The position numbers were made by a program, and so were the translations under genes. A stretch of 64,000 nucleotides of DNA from Streptomyces sp. CB03234 (GTDB taxonomy: Bacteria; Actinomycetota; Actinomycetes; Streptomycetales; Streptomycetaceae): the NCBI RefSeq assembly GCF_001905885.1, contig NZ_LIYH01000003.1:682001-746000 (forward strand), in the 5' to 3' direction. Below, one piece after another: positions 18,390 to 26,524 of the stretch. Under the pieces are notes generated by a model that was not told where the DNA came from, ran no database searches, and saw only the letters and a list, made by a program, of their open reading frames with translations. Each line of letters opens with the position of its first letter. Position 1 is the stretch's first letter.

Positions 18390-19519
18390 GCCGCCTCCTT
18401 CGCCACGATCGCCACGGCGTTGACGCCGCCGAAGCCGAAGCTGTTGACCTGGGCGACGCGCAGGTCACCGGTGATCGGCTCGCCCGCCACCAGGCGCAGG
18501 CCCGCGCCCTCGGGCAGCGGGTCCGTCAGGCCCGCCACCGGCGGGACGACGGAGGTCTCCAGGGAGCGCAGCGCCATGATCAGACTGAGCAGCCCGGCAG
18601 AGCCGGAGGTGTGCCCGGTCAGCGACTTGATGCCGGTGAGGGCGGGCCGGTCGGCCCCGAACACCTCGGCGGTGACGGCGATCTCGGTGCTGTCGTTGAG
18701 GTGGGTGCCGGTGCCGTGCAGCACCACCAGGTCGATGTCGCCGGGGGTGACGGCGGCCCGGTCGTGGGCCTGCCGGACGGCGGCTTCGACGCCGGCCGCG
18801 TCGGGCGCGGTCTGGTGGTGGGCGTCGCAGTTGACGGCGACCGAGCGCAGCCAGCCGCGGACGGGGCGGTCCGCGCGCGGCGCGCGGCCGAGCACGACGG
18901 CGGCGGCGCCCTCGCCGAGGATGGTGCCGCGCCGCTCCTTGTCGAAGGGGCGCACGGCGGTCGGCGGTTCGAACTGGACGCGGTCGGCCTGCCCGTACAT
19001 GGACTCGGTGACCACGTCGCAGCCCGCCACGATCACCGTCTCCGCCTCGCCGAGCTCCAGCAGGTCCCAGCCGAGGGCCAGGGCGTAGAGGGAGGCGGAG
19101 CAGGCGCCGGCGAGGGTGTGGGTGTCGGTGGCGCCGAAGCGTTCGCGCAGCGCGCCGTCGAAGTGCAGCCCGTCGGCGTCGAAGCGGGCGCCGTCGCGCC
19201 ACCACAGCTCCAGCGAGCGCAGTTCGCGCAGGCCGGTGCCGACCAGTACGGGGATGCCGGCCAGGTCCTCGGGGAGCCCGGCGTCGGCGGCGGCCTGCCG
19301 GACCGCGTCCAGCAGGAAGCGGGTGGCGCGGGCGGGTTCGTCGGTGCCCTGCGTCGGCCGGTCGTCGATCTCGAAGAGCAGTTGGGCGTTGAATTTCGTA
19401 CGGTCGAAGGCGCGCAGCGGCGCCAGTCCGCTGCGGCCGTCGCACAGGCTCCGGAAGATCTCGTGGGGGTCCGACCCGATGCTGGCGACGGCCCCGGTGC
19501 CCAGGACGGGGTACGTCAT
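18386..19519 (-). CDS. Beta-ketoacyl synthase (intact Cys-His-His)
   Basis: 377 aa, a FabF-type condensing enzyme with the active-site Cys in LAGACSASLYAL (about 139), His in LHGTGTHLND and His in KSLTGHTSG, and the C-terminal NSFGFGGVNAV. It lacks about 40 residues relative to FabF, mainly in the first loop. ATG at 19519 overlaps the previous KS stop. Paired in the operon with a Cys-less KS on its downstream side (17421-18389). Expected to extend the acyl chain on the ACP at 20849 with malonyl units. Confidence 0.9.
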   Translation of the reverse strand: MTYPVLGTGAVASIGSDPHEIFRSLCDGRSGLAPLRAFDRTKFNAQLLFEIDDRPTQGTDEPARATRFLLDAVRQAAADAGLPEDLAGIPVLVGTGLRELRSLELWWRDGARFDADGLHFDGALRERFGATDTHTLAGACSASLYALALGWDLLELGEAETVIVAGCDVVTESMYGQADRVQFEPPTAVRPFDKERRGTILGEGAAAVVLGRAPRADRPVRGWLRSVAVNCDAHHQTAPDAAGVEAAVRQAHDRAAVTPGDIDLVVLHGTGTHLNDSTEIAVTAEVFGADRPALTGIKSLTGHTSGSAGLLSLIMALRSLETSVVPPVAGLTDPLPEGAGLRLVAGEPITGDLRVAQVNSFGFGGVNAVAIVAKEAA

Positions 19520-20811
19520 GACGCGCTCCCGGCGGCGGCCGGCTCCCGCGGCGCGGCGTTCTGCTCGCGGGCCGCGTCGTACTTGCCGAGGATGACGATC
19601 GCGTTGTTGCCGCCGAAGGCGAGGCCGTTGTTCTGCACGATGCGCAGGTCGGCGTCGACGGCGTGGTTGGGCACGCAGTCGATCTCGCACTCGGGGTCGG
19701 TCTGCCGGTGGTTGATGGTCGGCGGGATGAAGCCGTGGGTGATGGCCAGGCCGCAGGCGATCGCGCCGAGGGCGCTGGCGGCGCCCATGGTGTGGCCGAG
19801 CATCGACTTCAGTGAGATGGTGCGTGGGGTGGCGTCGCCGAAGACCTGGCGGATGGCGCCGGCCTCGGTGATGTCGTTGGCCTTGGTCCCGGTGCCGTGG
19901 GCGGAGATCAGATCGACCTCGTCGGGCTTGACGCCGGCGTTCTCCAGCGCGATGGCCATGCACTGGGCGACGCTGTCGCCGTTGGGCGCGACCTGGTGGT
20001 AGGCGTCGCAGTTCAGGCCGTAGCCGAGCACTTCGGCATAGATCTTCGCGCCCCGGGCGAGCGCGGAGTCCAGGCTCTCCAGGATGAGGACGCCCGCGCC
20101 CTCACCGGTGAGGATGCCCTTGCGCTCGACGTCGAAGGGCTGGCAGTACTCGGGGGCGATGGTGCCGAGCCGGTAGAAGCCGGTGAAGGTCTTGCGGCAC
20201 ATCGCGTCCGCACCTCCGCACAGGGCGTACTCCACCTCCCCGGAGCTGACCGCGTCGAAGCCGTAACCGATCGCGTAGTTGCCCGCGGAGCAGGCGGTCG
20301 CGATGGTGGGAGCCTCGACGTCGGTCAGTTCCAGCTCCTGCGCGATGGCCGTGGAGAGCCGGGCAGGGGAGACACGCCGCACGATCTGCTGGTCCATGTG
20401 CTCAGGGCCGTCAGCGAGTTCGGCGGCGACCAGCTGGTCCAGTTCGTACGACTCGCCGTCCGTGGTGCCGACGGAGACCAGGCCCCGTCGGCCGGCGAGG
20501 TACGCGGGGTCCAGGCCGGCGTCCTTGACCGCCATCCGCGCCGCCGCGACGGCGAAGCGGCTGGCACGCCCCAGCTCCCGGACCGGGGTGTGTGAGATCC
20601 ACTGCTCGGGTTCGAACCCCTTGACCTCGCACCCGTTGACATGGGCGAAGCCTTCGACGTCGAACACCGATATCGGGCTGACGCCACTGCGTCCGGCCCG
20701 CAGACTGTCGGTGAATTCCGCGGTACCGATACCGATGCTGGAAATCACTCCGAAGCCGGTGAGGACCACACGGCGCTTCCCGGTTTCCGAGCCGGGGCGT
20801 ACTGAGGACAT
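19516..20811 (-). CDS. FabF-type beta-ketoacyl-ACP synthase (KS-alpha)
   Basis: 431 aa, full length. It has VVLTGFGVISSIG at the start, the nucleophile in IATACSAGNYA (about 174), HGTGTKAND (about 302), KSMLGHTMGA (about 337) and the glycine-rich end LAFGGNNAIVIL. All three catalytic residues are present. It lies 37 bp after the ACP. It is the best candidate for the main condensing subunit of the highly reducing type II PKS that builds the acyl side chain. Its C-terminus has an extra Ala/Pro-rich tail. Confidence 0.93.
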   Translation of the reverse strand: MSSVRPGSETGKRRVVLTGFGVISSIGIGTAEFTDSLRAGRSGVSPISVFDVEGFAHVNGCEVKGFEPEQWISHTPVRELGRASRFAVAAARMAVKDAGLDPAYLAGRRGLVSVGTTDGESYELDQLVAAELADGPEHMDQQIVRRVSPARLSTAIAQELELTDVEAPTIATACSAGNYAIGYGFDAVSSGEVEYALCGGADAMCRKTFTGFYRLGTIAPEYCQPFDVERKGILTGEGAGVLILESLDSALARGAKIYAEVLGYGLNCDAYHQVAPNGDSVAQCMAIALENAGVKPDEVDLISAHGTGTKANDITEAGAIRQVFGDATPRTISLKSMLGHTMGAASALGAIACGLAITHGFIPPTINHRQTDPECEIDCVPNHAVDADLRIVQNNGLAFGGNNAIVILGKYDAAREQNAAPREPAAAGSAS

Positions 20812-20848
20812 GAATGTCTCCTCTTCAGATCGGCGTGGGTGGAGCCGG

Positions 20849-21100
20849 TCAGCGGCCCGGCGCCTCCGCGACGACCTGGTACACGCGCTCCAGATTGACC
20901 ATCTGGCTCAGCTCGGACTGGTCGATGGTGATACCGAACTCCTTCTCCAGGGAGGCGAGGATCTCGATCGCGCGGAGGGAGTCGGCGCCGTGTTCCTCGA
21001 TGAAGAGGCTGGTGTCGGTGACCTCGTCCTCCTGCAGCTCCAGGATGTCGCAGACGATTTCCTTGACGGCCGCGCGGCGCTCGTCGGTGATCGTGGGCAT
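20849..21100 (-). CDS. Acyl carrier protein
   Basis: 83-aa type II ACP. The phosphopantetheine attachment Ser41 is in EEHGADSLRAIEIL; the acidic helix around it and the C-terminal helix are typical. It carries the growing acyl chain between the ketosynthases, FabG, dehydratases and isomerase encoded downstream. GGAG lies nine bases before the ATG. It is the only free ACP visible in the window. Confidence 0.94.
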   Translation of the reverse strand: MPTITDERRAAVKEIVCDILELQEDEVTDTSLFIEEHGADSLRAIEILASLEKEFGITIDQSELSQMVNLERVYQVVAEAPGR

Positions 21101-21128
21101 GTTTCGCGTCTCCTCGGGTTTCGTTTTC

Positions 21129-21347
21129 TCAGGCCGCGTCGGACGCCATGGCGGCGGCCAGACTGCGCGGGCGCATGTCGGTCCAGTGCCGGTTCACGTA
21201 GTCCAGGCACTCCTGGCGGGTGGTGGCGCCGTGGGCGGCGGTCCAGCCGGCCGGGATCTCGGCGAAGGCCGGCCACAGCGAGTGCTGGCCCTCGTCGTTC
21301 ACGAGTACGTAGTACTCGGCACTGTCGTCCTCGAATGGATTGGCCAT
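21129..21347 (-). CDS. mbtH: MbtH-like protein, NRPS adenylation partner
   Basis: 72 aa. It matches the family throughout: MANPFEDD start, [22 protein letters not shown], and the C-terminal [17 protein letters not shown]. MbtH proteins bind adenylation domains and raise their solubility and activity. First gene of the precursor operon; GGAGGA lies eight bases before the ATG and a plausible promoter lies about 40 bp upstream. Its presence suggests that several adenylation domains of the three NRPS and the A-T-TauD protein depend on it. Confidence 0.97.
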   Translation of the reverse strand: MANPFEDDSAEYYVLVNDEGQHSLWPAFAEIPAGWTAAHGATTRQECLDYVNRHWTDMRPRSLAAAMASDAA

Positions 21348-21739
21348 AGCGTTCGTCCTCCAGACGCTGTCACTCAATGCCGGACGACCATAATCAGCGG
21401 GATTTCGGAACGACAAGGGCCGACCGGCCGCAACTGCCGCCCGGCGTTTGAGACTTGCAATTCGAAGAATCCGATAATGCGTTGCGCCGCTTTCTCCGGA
21501 GCTCTCGCCCGCGGCCGGGCCGGGCAGGAAAGGGACGATTGCCACCGGCGCCGGGGGCGGGCCGTCACCCGTCGTCACCCCTTCCGGTCCACGCCGGTAC
21601 CCAACGTCACGACCGGCAGCTTTCGGCCATCAAGAAGTTTCGCTGCCGTGGCCGGCGCCCGGCGCTGCGGAGTCGGTGGCCGGGTTACGGTGCCAGCCCG
21701 CCCGCCCCGCCCGCCCCGCCCGCCTGAGCAGGAGTCCAC
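21348..21739. other. Divergent promoter region between mbtH operon and thioesterase gene
   Basis: 392 bp without a gene. The half next to mbtH is less GC-rich and carries the promoter-like sequence at 21387-21416. Near 21455-21480 lies ttgcaattcgaagaatccgataatgc, a possible but poorly spaced promoter for the rightward thioesterase. The last 100 bp are very GC-rich with ccgcccgcc runs and no clear operator. Confidence 0.5.
21387..21416 (-). promoter_or_regulatory. Candidate sigma-70-type promoter of the precursor operon
   Basis: Read on the minus strand: TTGTCG, an 18-base spacer, then TATGGT, 40 bp before the mbtH start. Both hexamers are close to the housekeeping consensus for Streptomyces (TTGACN / TANNNT). 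It would drive the operon from mbtH down to the thioesterase at 3331. Prediction by eye only. Confidence 0.4.
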
Positions 21740-22492
21740 GTGTCAGGGTCGCTGTCCCGCCCGCTCCCCCGCCCGCGCGCCGCCATGACCCTGGTGTGCC
21801 TGAGCTTCTGCGGGGGCGGCACCGCCCCGTTCCGCCCGTGGGCGCGGGTGCTGCCCGAGGACGTGGAGCTGGCCCTGTATTGCTATCCGGGCCGCGAGGG
21901 GCGGTTCACGGTCCCGTACGCGGCCGACTGGGAGGCCCTGATGGCGGACGCGCTGGACGCCGTGGGCACCCTGCCGGCCCGGCCGTTCGTCCTCCTCGGC
22001 CACAGCATGGGCGCATGGGTGGCCGCCGACCTCGCCCGGCGGCTGGAGGAGGGGACCGGCCCCGAGCCCGCCGGGCTCGTGGTGTCGGCCGCCGACGCGC
22101 CGACCCGGCTGGAGCGTCGGCACGACACCGTGCCGCACCTGGGCAACACCGACGAGGAGATCGTCGCGTGGATGGCCGGGGTCGGCCAGGTCTCTCCCGA
22201 GGTGCTGGCCGAGCCCGAACTGCGTGACATGGCCGTCGAGGTGCTCCGCGCCGACCTGTGCGTCGTCGACTCCTACCGGCACCGTCCCGGCATGTCCGTC
22301 GGCGCGCCGCTGCGCGTGCTGTACGGCGAGCGGGACGGGGTCGGCGCCGAGGCCGCCGAGCGCTGGCGCCCGCTGGCGCGCGGCGCCTTCGAGGTGGAGC
22401 GGCTGCCCGGCGGCCACTTCTACACGCCGGAGGTCTGGGCGAGTCTGCCGGAGCGGATCCCGGCGCTGTACGGCGTCGGATCGGCCCGCTGA
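21740..22492 (+). CDS. Second type II thioesterase
   Basis: 250-aa alpha/beta-hydrolase of the type II thioesterase family. It shows LSFCGGGTAPFRPW, where the oxyanion loop of this family usually reads PxAGG, then GHSMGAW with Ser89, YGERDGVG and the final PGGHFYTPEVW His. aggag lies five bases before the GTG at 21740, which decides the start; an ATG at 21785 is a weaker alternative and would remove a positively charged Pro/Arg leader. Divergent from mbtH. Expected to regenerate stalled NRPS carrier domains, or possibly to move an aminoacyl group between carriers. The CGG in place of AGG is a small divergence from the thioesterase at 3331. Confidence 0.88.
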   Translation: MSGSLSRPLPRPRAAMTLVCLSFCGGGTAPFRPWARVLPEDVELALYCYPGREGRFTVPYAADWEALMADALDAVGTLPARPFVLLGHSMGAWVAADLARRLEEGTGPEPAGLVVSAADAPTRLERRHDTVPHLGNTDEEIVAWMAGVGQVSPEVLAEPELRDMAVEVLRADLCVVDSYRHRPGMSVGAPLRVLYGERDGVGAEAAERWRPLARGAFEVERLPGGHFYTPEVWASLPERIPALYGVGSAR

Positions 22493-22497
22493 GCGGC

Positions 22498-22540
22498 GTC
22501 GGCACGGCCCGCCGGCCGGTGTCGGCACGGCCCGCGGGCG
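22498..22540. repeat. Two-copy 21-22-bp direct repeat in a convergent gap
   Basis: gtcggcacggcccgccggccg is followed directly by gtgtcggcacggcccgcgggcg, then a third decayed copy (gtgtcagccctgcccg). It fills the 51 bp between the thioesterase stop (22492) and the stop of the minus-strand gene at 22544. No good hairpin was seen. Probably simple repeat. Confidence 0.5.
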
Positions 22541-22543
22541 GTG

Positions 22544-23095
22544 TCAGCCCTGCCCGCCGGCGCGCTGGGCGCGGGCCCGGATCGCGCGCAGCATGGACCT
22601 GCGGGTGAGACCGCTGCCGCAGCGGATCACGAACCAGTAGCGCTGGAACGACCGGCGGGCCGACTCGTCGGTGGCCAGCACCCGGGTCTCGGTGCTCAGC
22701 ACCCCGCCCGCATACCGCACGTTCATACCGACCTTGAGCAGGCCGGGGACGGCGCAGTGTGCGACGAGTTCGGCGGAGGTGCCCTCGGGGCGGGTCAGGC
22801 CGTCGTCCATGGACATCACACCGACGAACAGGAACTCGTCGCCGGGTGTGGGGACGACCTCGCCCATGGCGCCGAGCGAGTCGGCGACGATGCGGCGTCC
22901 CGCCGAGACGTCGGCCCCGGTGATGGCCATCAGGGCCCGAGCCAGGGGCGCTTCGCCCCAGGTGGTCGTGTGCACGGCGGCCATGACGGACTCCCGGGTC
23001 CCGGCCACCGGGGTGCGGTGGACCTCACGGAAGTGCCAGGCGGGCAGGATCCGGGCCAGCTCGGAACCGTCGGGCTTTCCGTGATGGGCTCGCAC
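22544..23095 (-). CDS. Conserved hypothetical protein (possible SRPBCC/DUF2867-like)
   Basis: 183 aa, soluble, no signal peptide or TM segment. Recognisable elements are LPAWHFREVHRTPVAGT at the start, where such proteins begin a helix-grip strand, and the C-terminal block STETRVLATDESARRSFQRYW followed by a basic helix (LTRRSMLRAIRARAQ). I recall this layout from actinobacterial DUF2867-like proteins of unknown role. The GTG at 23095 is preceded by GGAGGGG. Convergent with the thioesterase and divergent from the histidine kinase. It might bind a hydrophobic ligand, but no function can be given. Confidence 0.6.
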   Translation of the reverse strand: MRAHHGKPDGSELARILPAWHFREVHRTPVAGTRESVMAAVHTTTWGEAPLARALMAITGADVSAGRRIVADSLGAMGEVVPTPGDEFLFVGVMSMDDGLTRPEGTSAELVAHCAVPGLLKVGMNVRYAGGVLSTETRVLATDESARRSFQRYWFVIRCGSGLTRRSMLRAIRARAQRAGGQG

Positions 23096-23236
23096 GGGAC
23101 TGCTCCCCTCCGCCGTGGGCGCGTACTCCGGCGCGCCTGTCCGGTGCCAGCACGGTGCGGGCGTACCGCCCGATGCCGCAACTCCGCATCGAATTCCTGA
23201 AATTGGCGGAACCGAGGCGGCACTACACTGCGCGAA

Positions 23237-24520
23237 ATGGTCATAAACCCTCCTCTCCGGCTGGCCCGCCGGGCCGCCCCGGCCGTCTGTCTCGCCGTCG
23301 CCGCCGCCGGGACCCTGGCCGCGCTGCTGTCCCTGCCCGCGGCCGGCTGGCAGACGGTCGTCCCGTCGGCCGTCTCGGTCGCGGTGCCGTTCCTGCTCCT
23401 GGCCGGATGGCCGGGAAGCCGGCCGCGGCTGGTGCCGGCGGCGGGTGCGATGGCCGCCGTCACGGCGCTCGGGACCGTCGCCCTCGCCGGCACGGAGCCG
23501 CGTTCGATGAGCCACGTGGGCCTCATGGCGCTCGTCGAGGTCGTGATGTTGCTGCTCACCCTCTTCCTGGTGGCGCGGTACGCCGCTCCGCGCGCGGCAC
23601 TGGCCGTGAGCAGCGCGCTCGCCCTCAGCGAGTCGACCGTGATGCTGCGCGTGGAGATCGCGCCGACCGTCCTGGAGGTGCTGGGGCAGGTGTCCTTCTT
23701 CCTGCTGGCCGCCGGGCTCGCCGGGACCGTCGGCGGGTATCTGCGCTCGCTGGACTCCCGGCGGCTGCGCTCGGTGCACGAGGCCCGCAAGGCGCAGCGG
23801 CTCCAACTGGCCGCGGATCTTCACGACTTCGTGGCGCACGACGTGTCCGGCATCCTCGTGCTGGCGCAGGCGGCGCAGATCGTGGCGGGCCCCGGGGACG
23901 GCCCGCTGCTTCCGCTGCTCCAGCGGATCGAGGCCGCGGGCCAGCAGGCCCTCGCTTCGCTGGACCGGACCGTGCTCATGCTGGGCGACTCCGCCCCCGC
24001 GGCCGGGTCGCTGCCCGCGGACGGCGAAGGGCGGGACCGGGCGCGGAAATCCGAGACCCGCCCCGCCCCCTACGGTCTGGCGGACATCCCCGCCCTGCTG
24101 GAACGCTTCCGCTGCTCCGGGCGCACCGAGGTGGCCCTGGACTTCCCGCGCGCCGACGAGGTCACCGCCGAGGTGCCGCGCGAGGTCGCTGCCACCGCCC
24201 ACCGGGCCGTCGTGGAGGCCCTGACCAATGTGCGCCGGCACGCCGGCCACGCCACGGCCGTGCGAGTGTCGGTACGTTCCGAGGCGCCGTCCGGCGAAAG
24301 CGAGCGCATGCTCGTGGTGTCCGTCCGCAACACCGCGCCGGCCATCGACAGGGCGTCCGCCCCCTTCACCGAGGGCCGGCGCGGCGGCGGCACCGGCCTG
24401 GCCGGCCTCCAGGAGCGGATCGCCGCCCTATCCGGCATCCTCACCGCGGGCCCGCACGGCGACGGCGGCTGGGAGGTGCGCGCCCGGCTGCCCTACCCGG
24501 TGGCCGCTTCGAAGAATTGA
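23237..24520 (+). CDS. Orphan NarL-type sensor histidine kinase
   Basis: 427-aa membrane sensor. About six hydrophobic segments occupy residues 10-170. The dimerisation box LAADLHDFVAHDVSG holds the phospho-accepting His196 (HisKA_3 type). The ATPase part has the N box VEALTNVRRHAGHA (about 331) and the glycine box GGGTGLAGLQERIA (about 383). It is an active-looking two-component kinase. No response-regulator gene is adjacent or anywhere in the window, which is unusual because NarL pairs are normally neighbours. It is followed after 80 bp by a DrrA-type ATPase, suggesting that it senses cell-envelope or antibiotic stress and induces export, acting through a regulator outside the window. Confidence 0.88.
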   Translation: MVINPPLRLARRAAPAVCLAVAAAGTLAALLSLPAAGWQTVVPSAVSVAVPFLLLAGWPGSRPRLVPAAGAMAAVTALGTVALAGTEPRSMSHVGLMALVEVVMLLLTLFLVARYAAPRAALAVSSALALSESTVMLRVEIAPTVLEVLGQVSFFLLAAGLAGTVGGYLRSLDSRRLRSVHEARKAQRLQLAADLHDFVAHDVSGILVLAQAAQIVAGPGDGPLLPLLQRIEAAGQQALASLDRTVLMLGDSAPAAGSLPADGEGRDRARKSETRPAPYGLADIPALLERFRCSGRTEVALDFPRADEVTAEVPREVAATAHRAVVEALTNVRRHAGHATAVRVSVRSEAPSGESERMLVVSVRNTAPAIDRASAPFTEGRRGGGTGLAGLQERIAALSGILTAGPHGDGGWEVRARLPYPVAASKN

Positions 24521-24600
24521 CGCTGGAGTCCTTCTTCCCCCTCCGTCGCGTTTCGATGGTCCGGATGCCCTGTGGCCGAGGTCGAGCGAAGGACGAACGG

Positions 24601-25548
24601 GTGGATGCAGTGATGATCGAAGTGAGCGGTCTGACCAAGGCCTTCGGGTCGAAGACCGCCCTCGACGAGGTGAACCTGACCGTCCCCAAGGGGTCCGTCC
24701 TCGGGCTCCTCGGCCACAACGGCGCCGGGAAGACCACACTCGTCAACATCCTGAGCACCCTGCAGCGCCCCACCGCGGGCCGGGCCCGGGTGGCGGGCTT
24801 CGACGTGGTGTCGCACGGGGTCGAGGTGCGCCGCCGGATCGGCCTCACCGGGCAGTTCGCGGCGGTGGACGAGACCCTGTCGGGGCATGACAACCTGGTA
24901 CTGATCGCCCGGCTGCTGGGCGCCTCCCGGCGGGAGGCCGCCGCCCGCGCCGACGAGTTGCTCGAGGTGTTCCGGCTCACGGACGCCGCCCGGCAGCGGG
25001 CCAAGACCTACTCGGGCGGGATGCGGCGCCGACTGGACCTCGCCACGAGCCTCGTCGGCCGGCCCGAGGTGATCTTCCTGGACGAGCCGACCACCGGGCT
25101 CGACCCGGTGGCCCGGCGGGACCTGTGGGATGTCGTCAATCGGCTCGTCGCCGACGGCGCGACCGTCCTGCTCACCACCCAGTACCTCGACGAGGCGGAC
25201 GAACTGGCCGACTCCATCACCGTCCTCGCGGGCGGCCGGGTCATCGCCTCCGGCACGGCCGACGAGCTGAAGACCCGGGCCGGCCACCGCAAGGTGAGCG
25301 TGTCCCTGCGCGACGGCGCGGCACTGGAGCGGGCCGCCGGGGCGCTGCGCGGGGCCGGGCTGGCCCCCGTACCGGACGGGACGGGCGGGCTCGTGCTCAC
25401 CGTGCCGGTACGGGACTCCACGGACATCGCCACGGTCGTGCGGGCGGCGGACGGGGCGGGCGCCGGGCTCACCGGCCTCGCCTACACCGAGCCGACGCTC
25501 GACGACGTGTACATGGCCCTCAACCACCACTCCACTGTCCGGCAGTGA
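24601..25548 (+). CDS. DrrA-type ABC transporter ATP-binding subunit
   Basis: 315 aa. Walker A GHNGAGKTTL (about 40), Q-loop TGQFAAVDE, signature YSGGMRRRLDLA (about 138), Walker B VIFLDEPTTGLD (about 157) and the H-loop region TTQYLDEADELAD, exactly the daunorubicin-resistance DrrA subfamily. A C-terminal extension after residue 220 is typical of that group. GAAGGA lies seven bases before the GTG at 24601; the ATG at 24613 is an alternative start but poorly spaced. Forms an exporter with the permease that follows after 24 bp. Likely exports, or protects from, the lipopeptide. Confidence 0.94.
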   Translation: MDAVMIEVSGLTKAFGSKTALDEVNLTVPKGSVLGLLGHNGAGKTTLVNILSTLQRPTAGRARVAGFDVVSHGVEVRRRIGLTGQFAAVDETLSGHDNLVLIARLLGASRREAAARADELLEVFRLTDAARQRAKTYSGGMRRRLDLATSLVGRPEVIFLDEPTTGLDPVARRDLWDVVNRLVADGATVLLTTQYLDEADELADSITVLAGGRVIASGTADELKTRAGHRKVSVSLRDGAALERAAGALRGAGLAPVPDGTGGLVLTVPVRDSTDIATVVRAADGAGAGLTGLAYTEPTLDDVYMALNHHSTVRQ

Positions 25549-25572
25549 CCTAGGGACCAGGGAAGAGACCTC

Positions 25573-26424
25573 ATGAGCATCACCGCCGACCAGGCTGCCG
25601 AAAAACCCGGGGCCGTCGCCGCGACCGTCCCCCCGCACCCCCAGCGCTACCGGGGCTCCGGCTTCGGCCGGCAGGTCGCCGTGCTGTCCGGGCGTTCCCT
25701 GCGGGCGCTGCGTGACCCGGCGCTGGTGCTGCCGGGTGTGCTGGAGCCCATCCTCATGCTGACGGTGTTCAGCCAGGTGTTCCGGAGCGTGGCGGAAACC
25801 TCCACCTTCCCCGAGGGCGTCAGCTACATCGACTTCCTGCTGCCGGCCTTCCTGGTCACCAGCGCGGTCAGCGCCGGCCTGAAGTCCGGGGTGGCGCTCA
25901 CCACCGAGCTGGGCAACGGCATCATCGCCCGGTTCCGCTCGATGCCCATCCACACCGCTTCGATCCTCATTGGCCGGTCCGTCGCCGACACCGCCCTCAG
26001 CGCCGTCAACATGGTGGTGCTGCTGGCGGCGGGGGCGCTCATCTTCGGTTACGAGCCGGGCGGCGGATTCCTGGGCGCCGTGGGCTGCCTGCTGGTCGCG
26101 GTGCTGCTGAGCTGGTCGCTGGGATGGATCTTCATGGCGATGTCCGCGTGGCTGCGCCGCCCGGAAGCGCTCCAGCCGGTCGGCGGCATCGTCAACCTCG
26201 TGCTGCTGTTCGCGTCGAACGCCTTCGTGCCTGCCGACGGGCTGCCGGGCTGGCTGCGTGCCTTCGCCTCCGTCAACCCGATGTCCCACGCCATCACCGC
26301 GGCCCGCGACCTGAGCATGGGACGGGCTGACGCGGCGACCGTGCTGGCCCCGTTGGGCATCTGCGCGGTGCTCGTCGCGCTGACCGCTCCGCTGGCGGTC
26401 CACAGCTTCCGCCGCGCTTCCTGA
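25573..26424 (+). CDS. DrrB-type ABC-2 permease subunit
   Basis: 283 aa with six hydrophobic segments after a 50-residue cytosolic start. Features of the ABC-2 antibiotic-export family: LRALRDPALVLPGVLEPILML, TELGNGIIARFRSMPI, and NPMSHAITAARDLSMG close to the C-terminus. Starts 24 bp after the ATPase stop with AGGGAAGAGA upstream, so both are one transcript. Together they form a homodimeric-type exporter (two DrrA, two DrrB). Ends at the convergent terminator at 26472-26513. Confidence 0.93.
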   Translation: MSITADQAAEKPGAVAATVPPHPQRYRGSGFGRQVAVLSGRSLRALRDPALVLPGVLEPILMLTVFSQVFRSVAETSTFPEGVSYIDFLLPAFLVTSAVSAGLKSGVALTTELGNGIIARFRSMPIHTASILIGRSVADTALSAVNMVVLLAAGALIFGYEPGGGFLGAVGCLLVAVLLSWSLGWIFMAMSAWLRRPEALQPVGGIVNLVLLFASNAFVPADGLPGWLRAFASVNPMSHAITAARDLSMGRADAATVLAPLGICAVLVALTAPLAVHSFRRAS

Positions 26425-26471
26425 CCCGCCCGCGCGGACCCCCGTCCGCGCGTCCCCGGGCCCCGTACGGC

Positions 26472-26513
26472 CGAACGGCCCGGCACCGCCTCCGCAGCGT
26501 GCCGGGCCGTTCG
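26472..26513. terminator. Bidirectional hairpin terminator after the ABC exporter
   Basis: Perfect 15-base arms (26472-26486 and 26499-26513) around a 12-base loop, in the 100-bp gap between the convergent stops at 26424 and 26525. No T-run. Strong GC-rich stem, so it probably ends both transcripts. Confidence 0.75.
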
Positions 26514-26524
26514 CGTGGGCGGGG

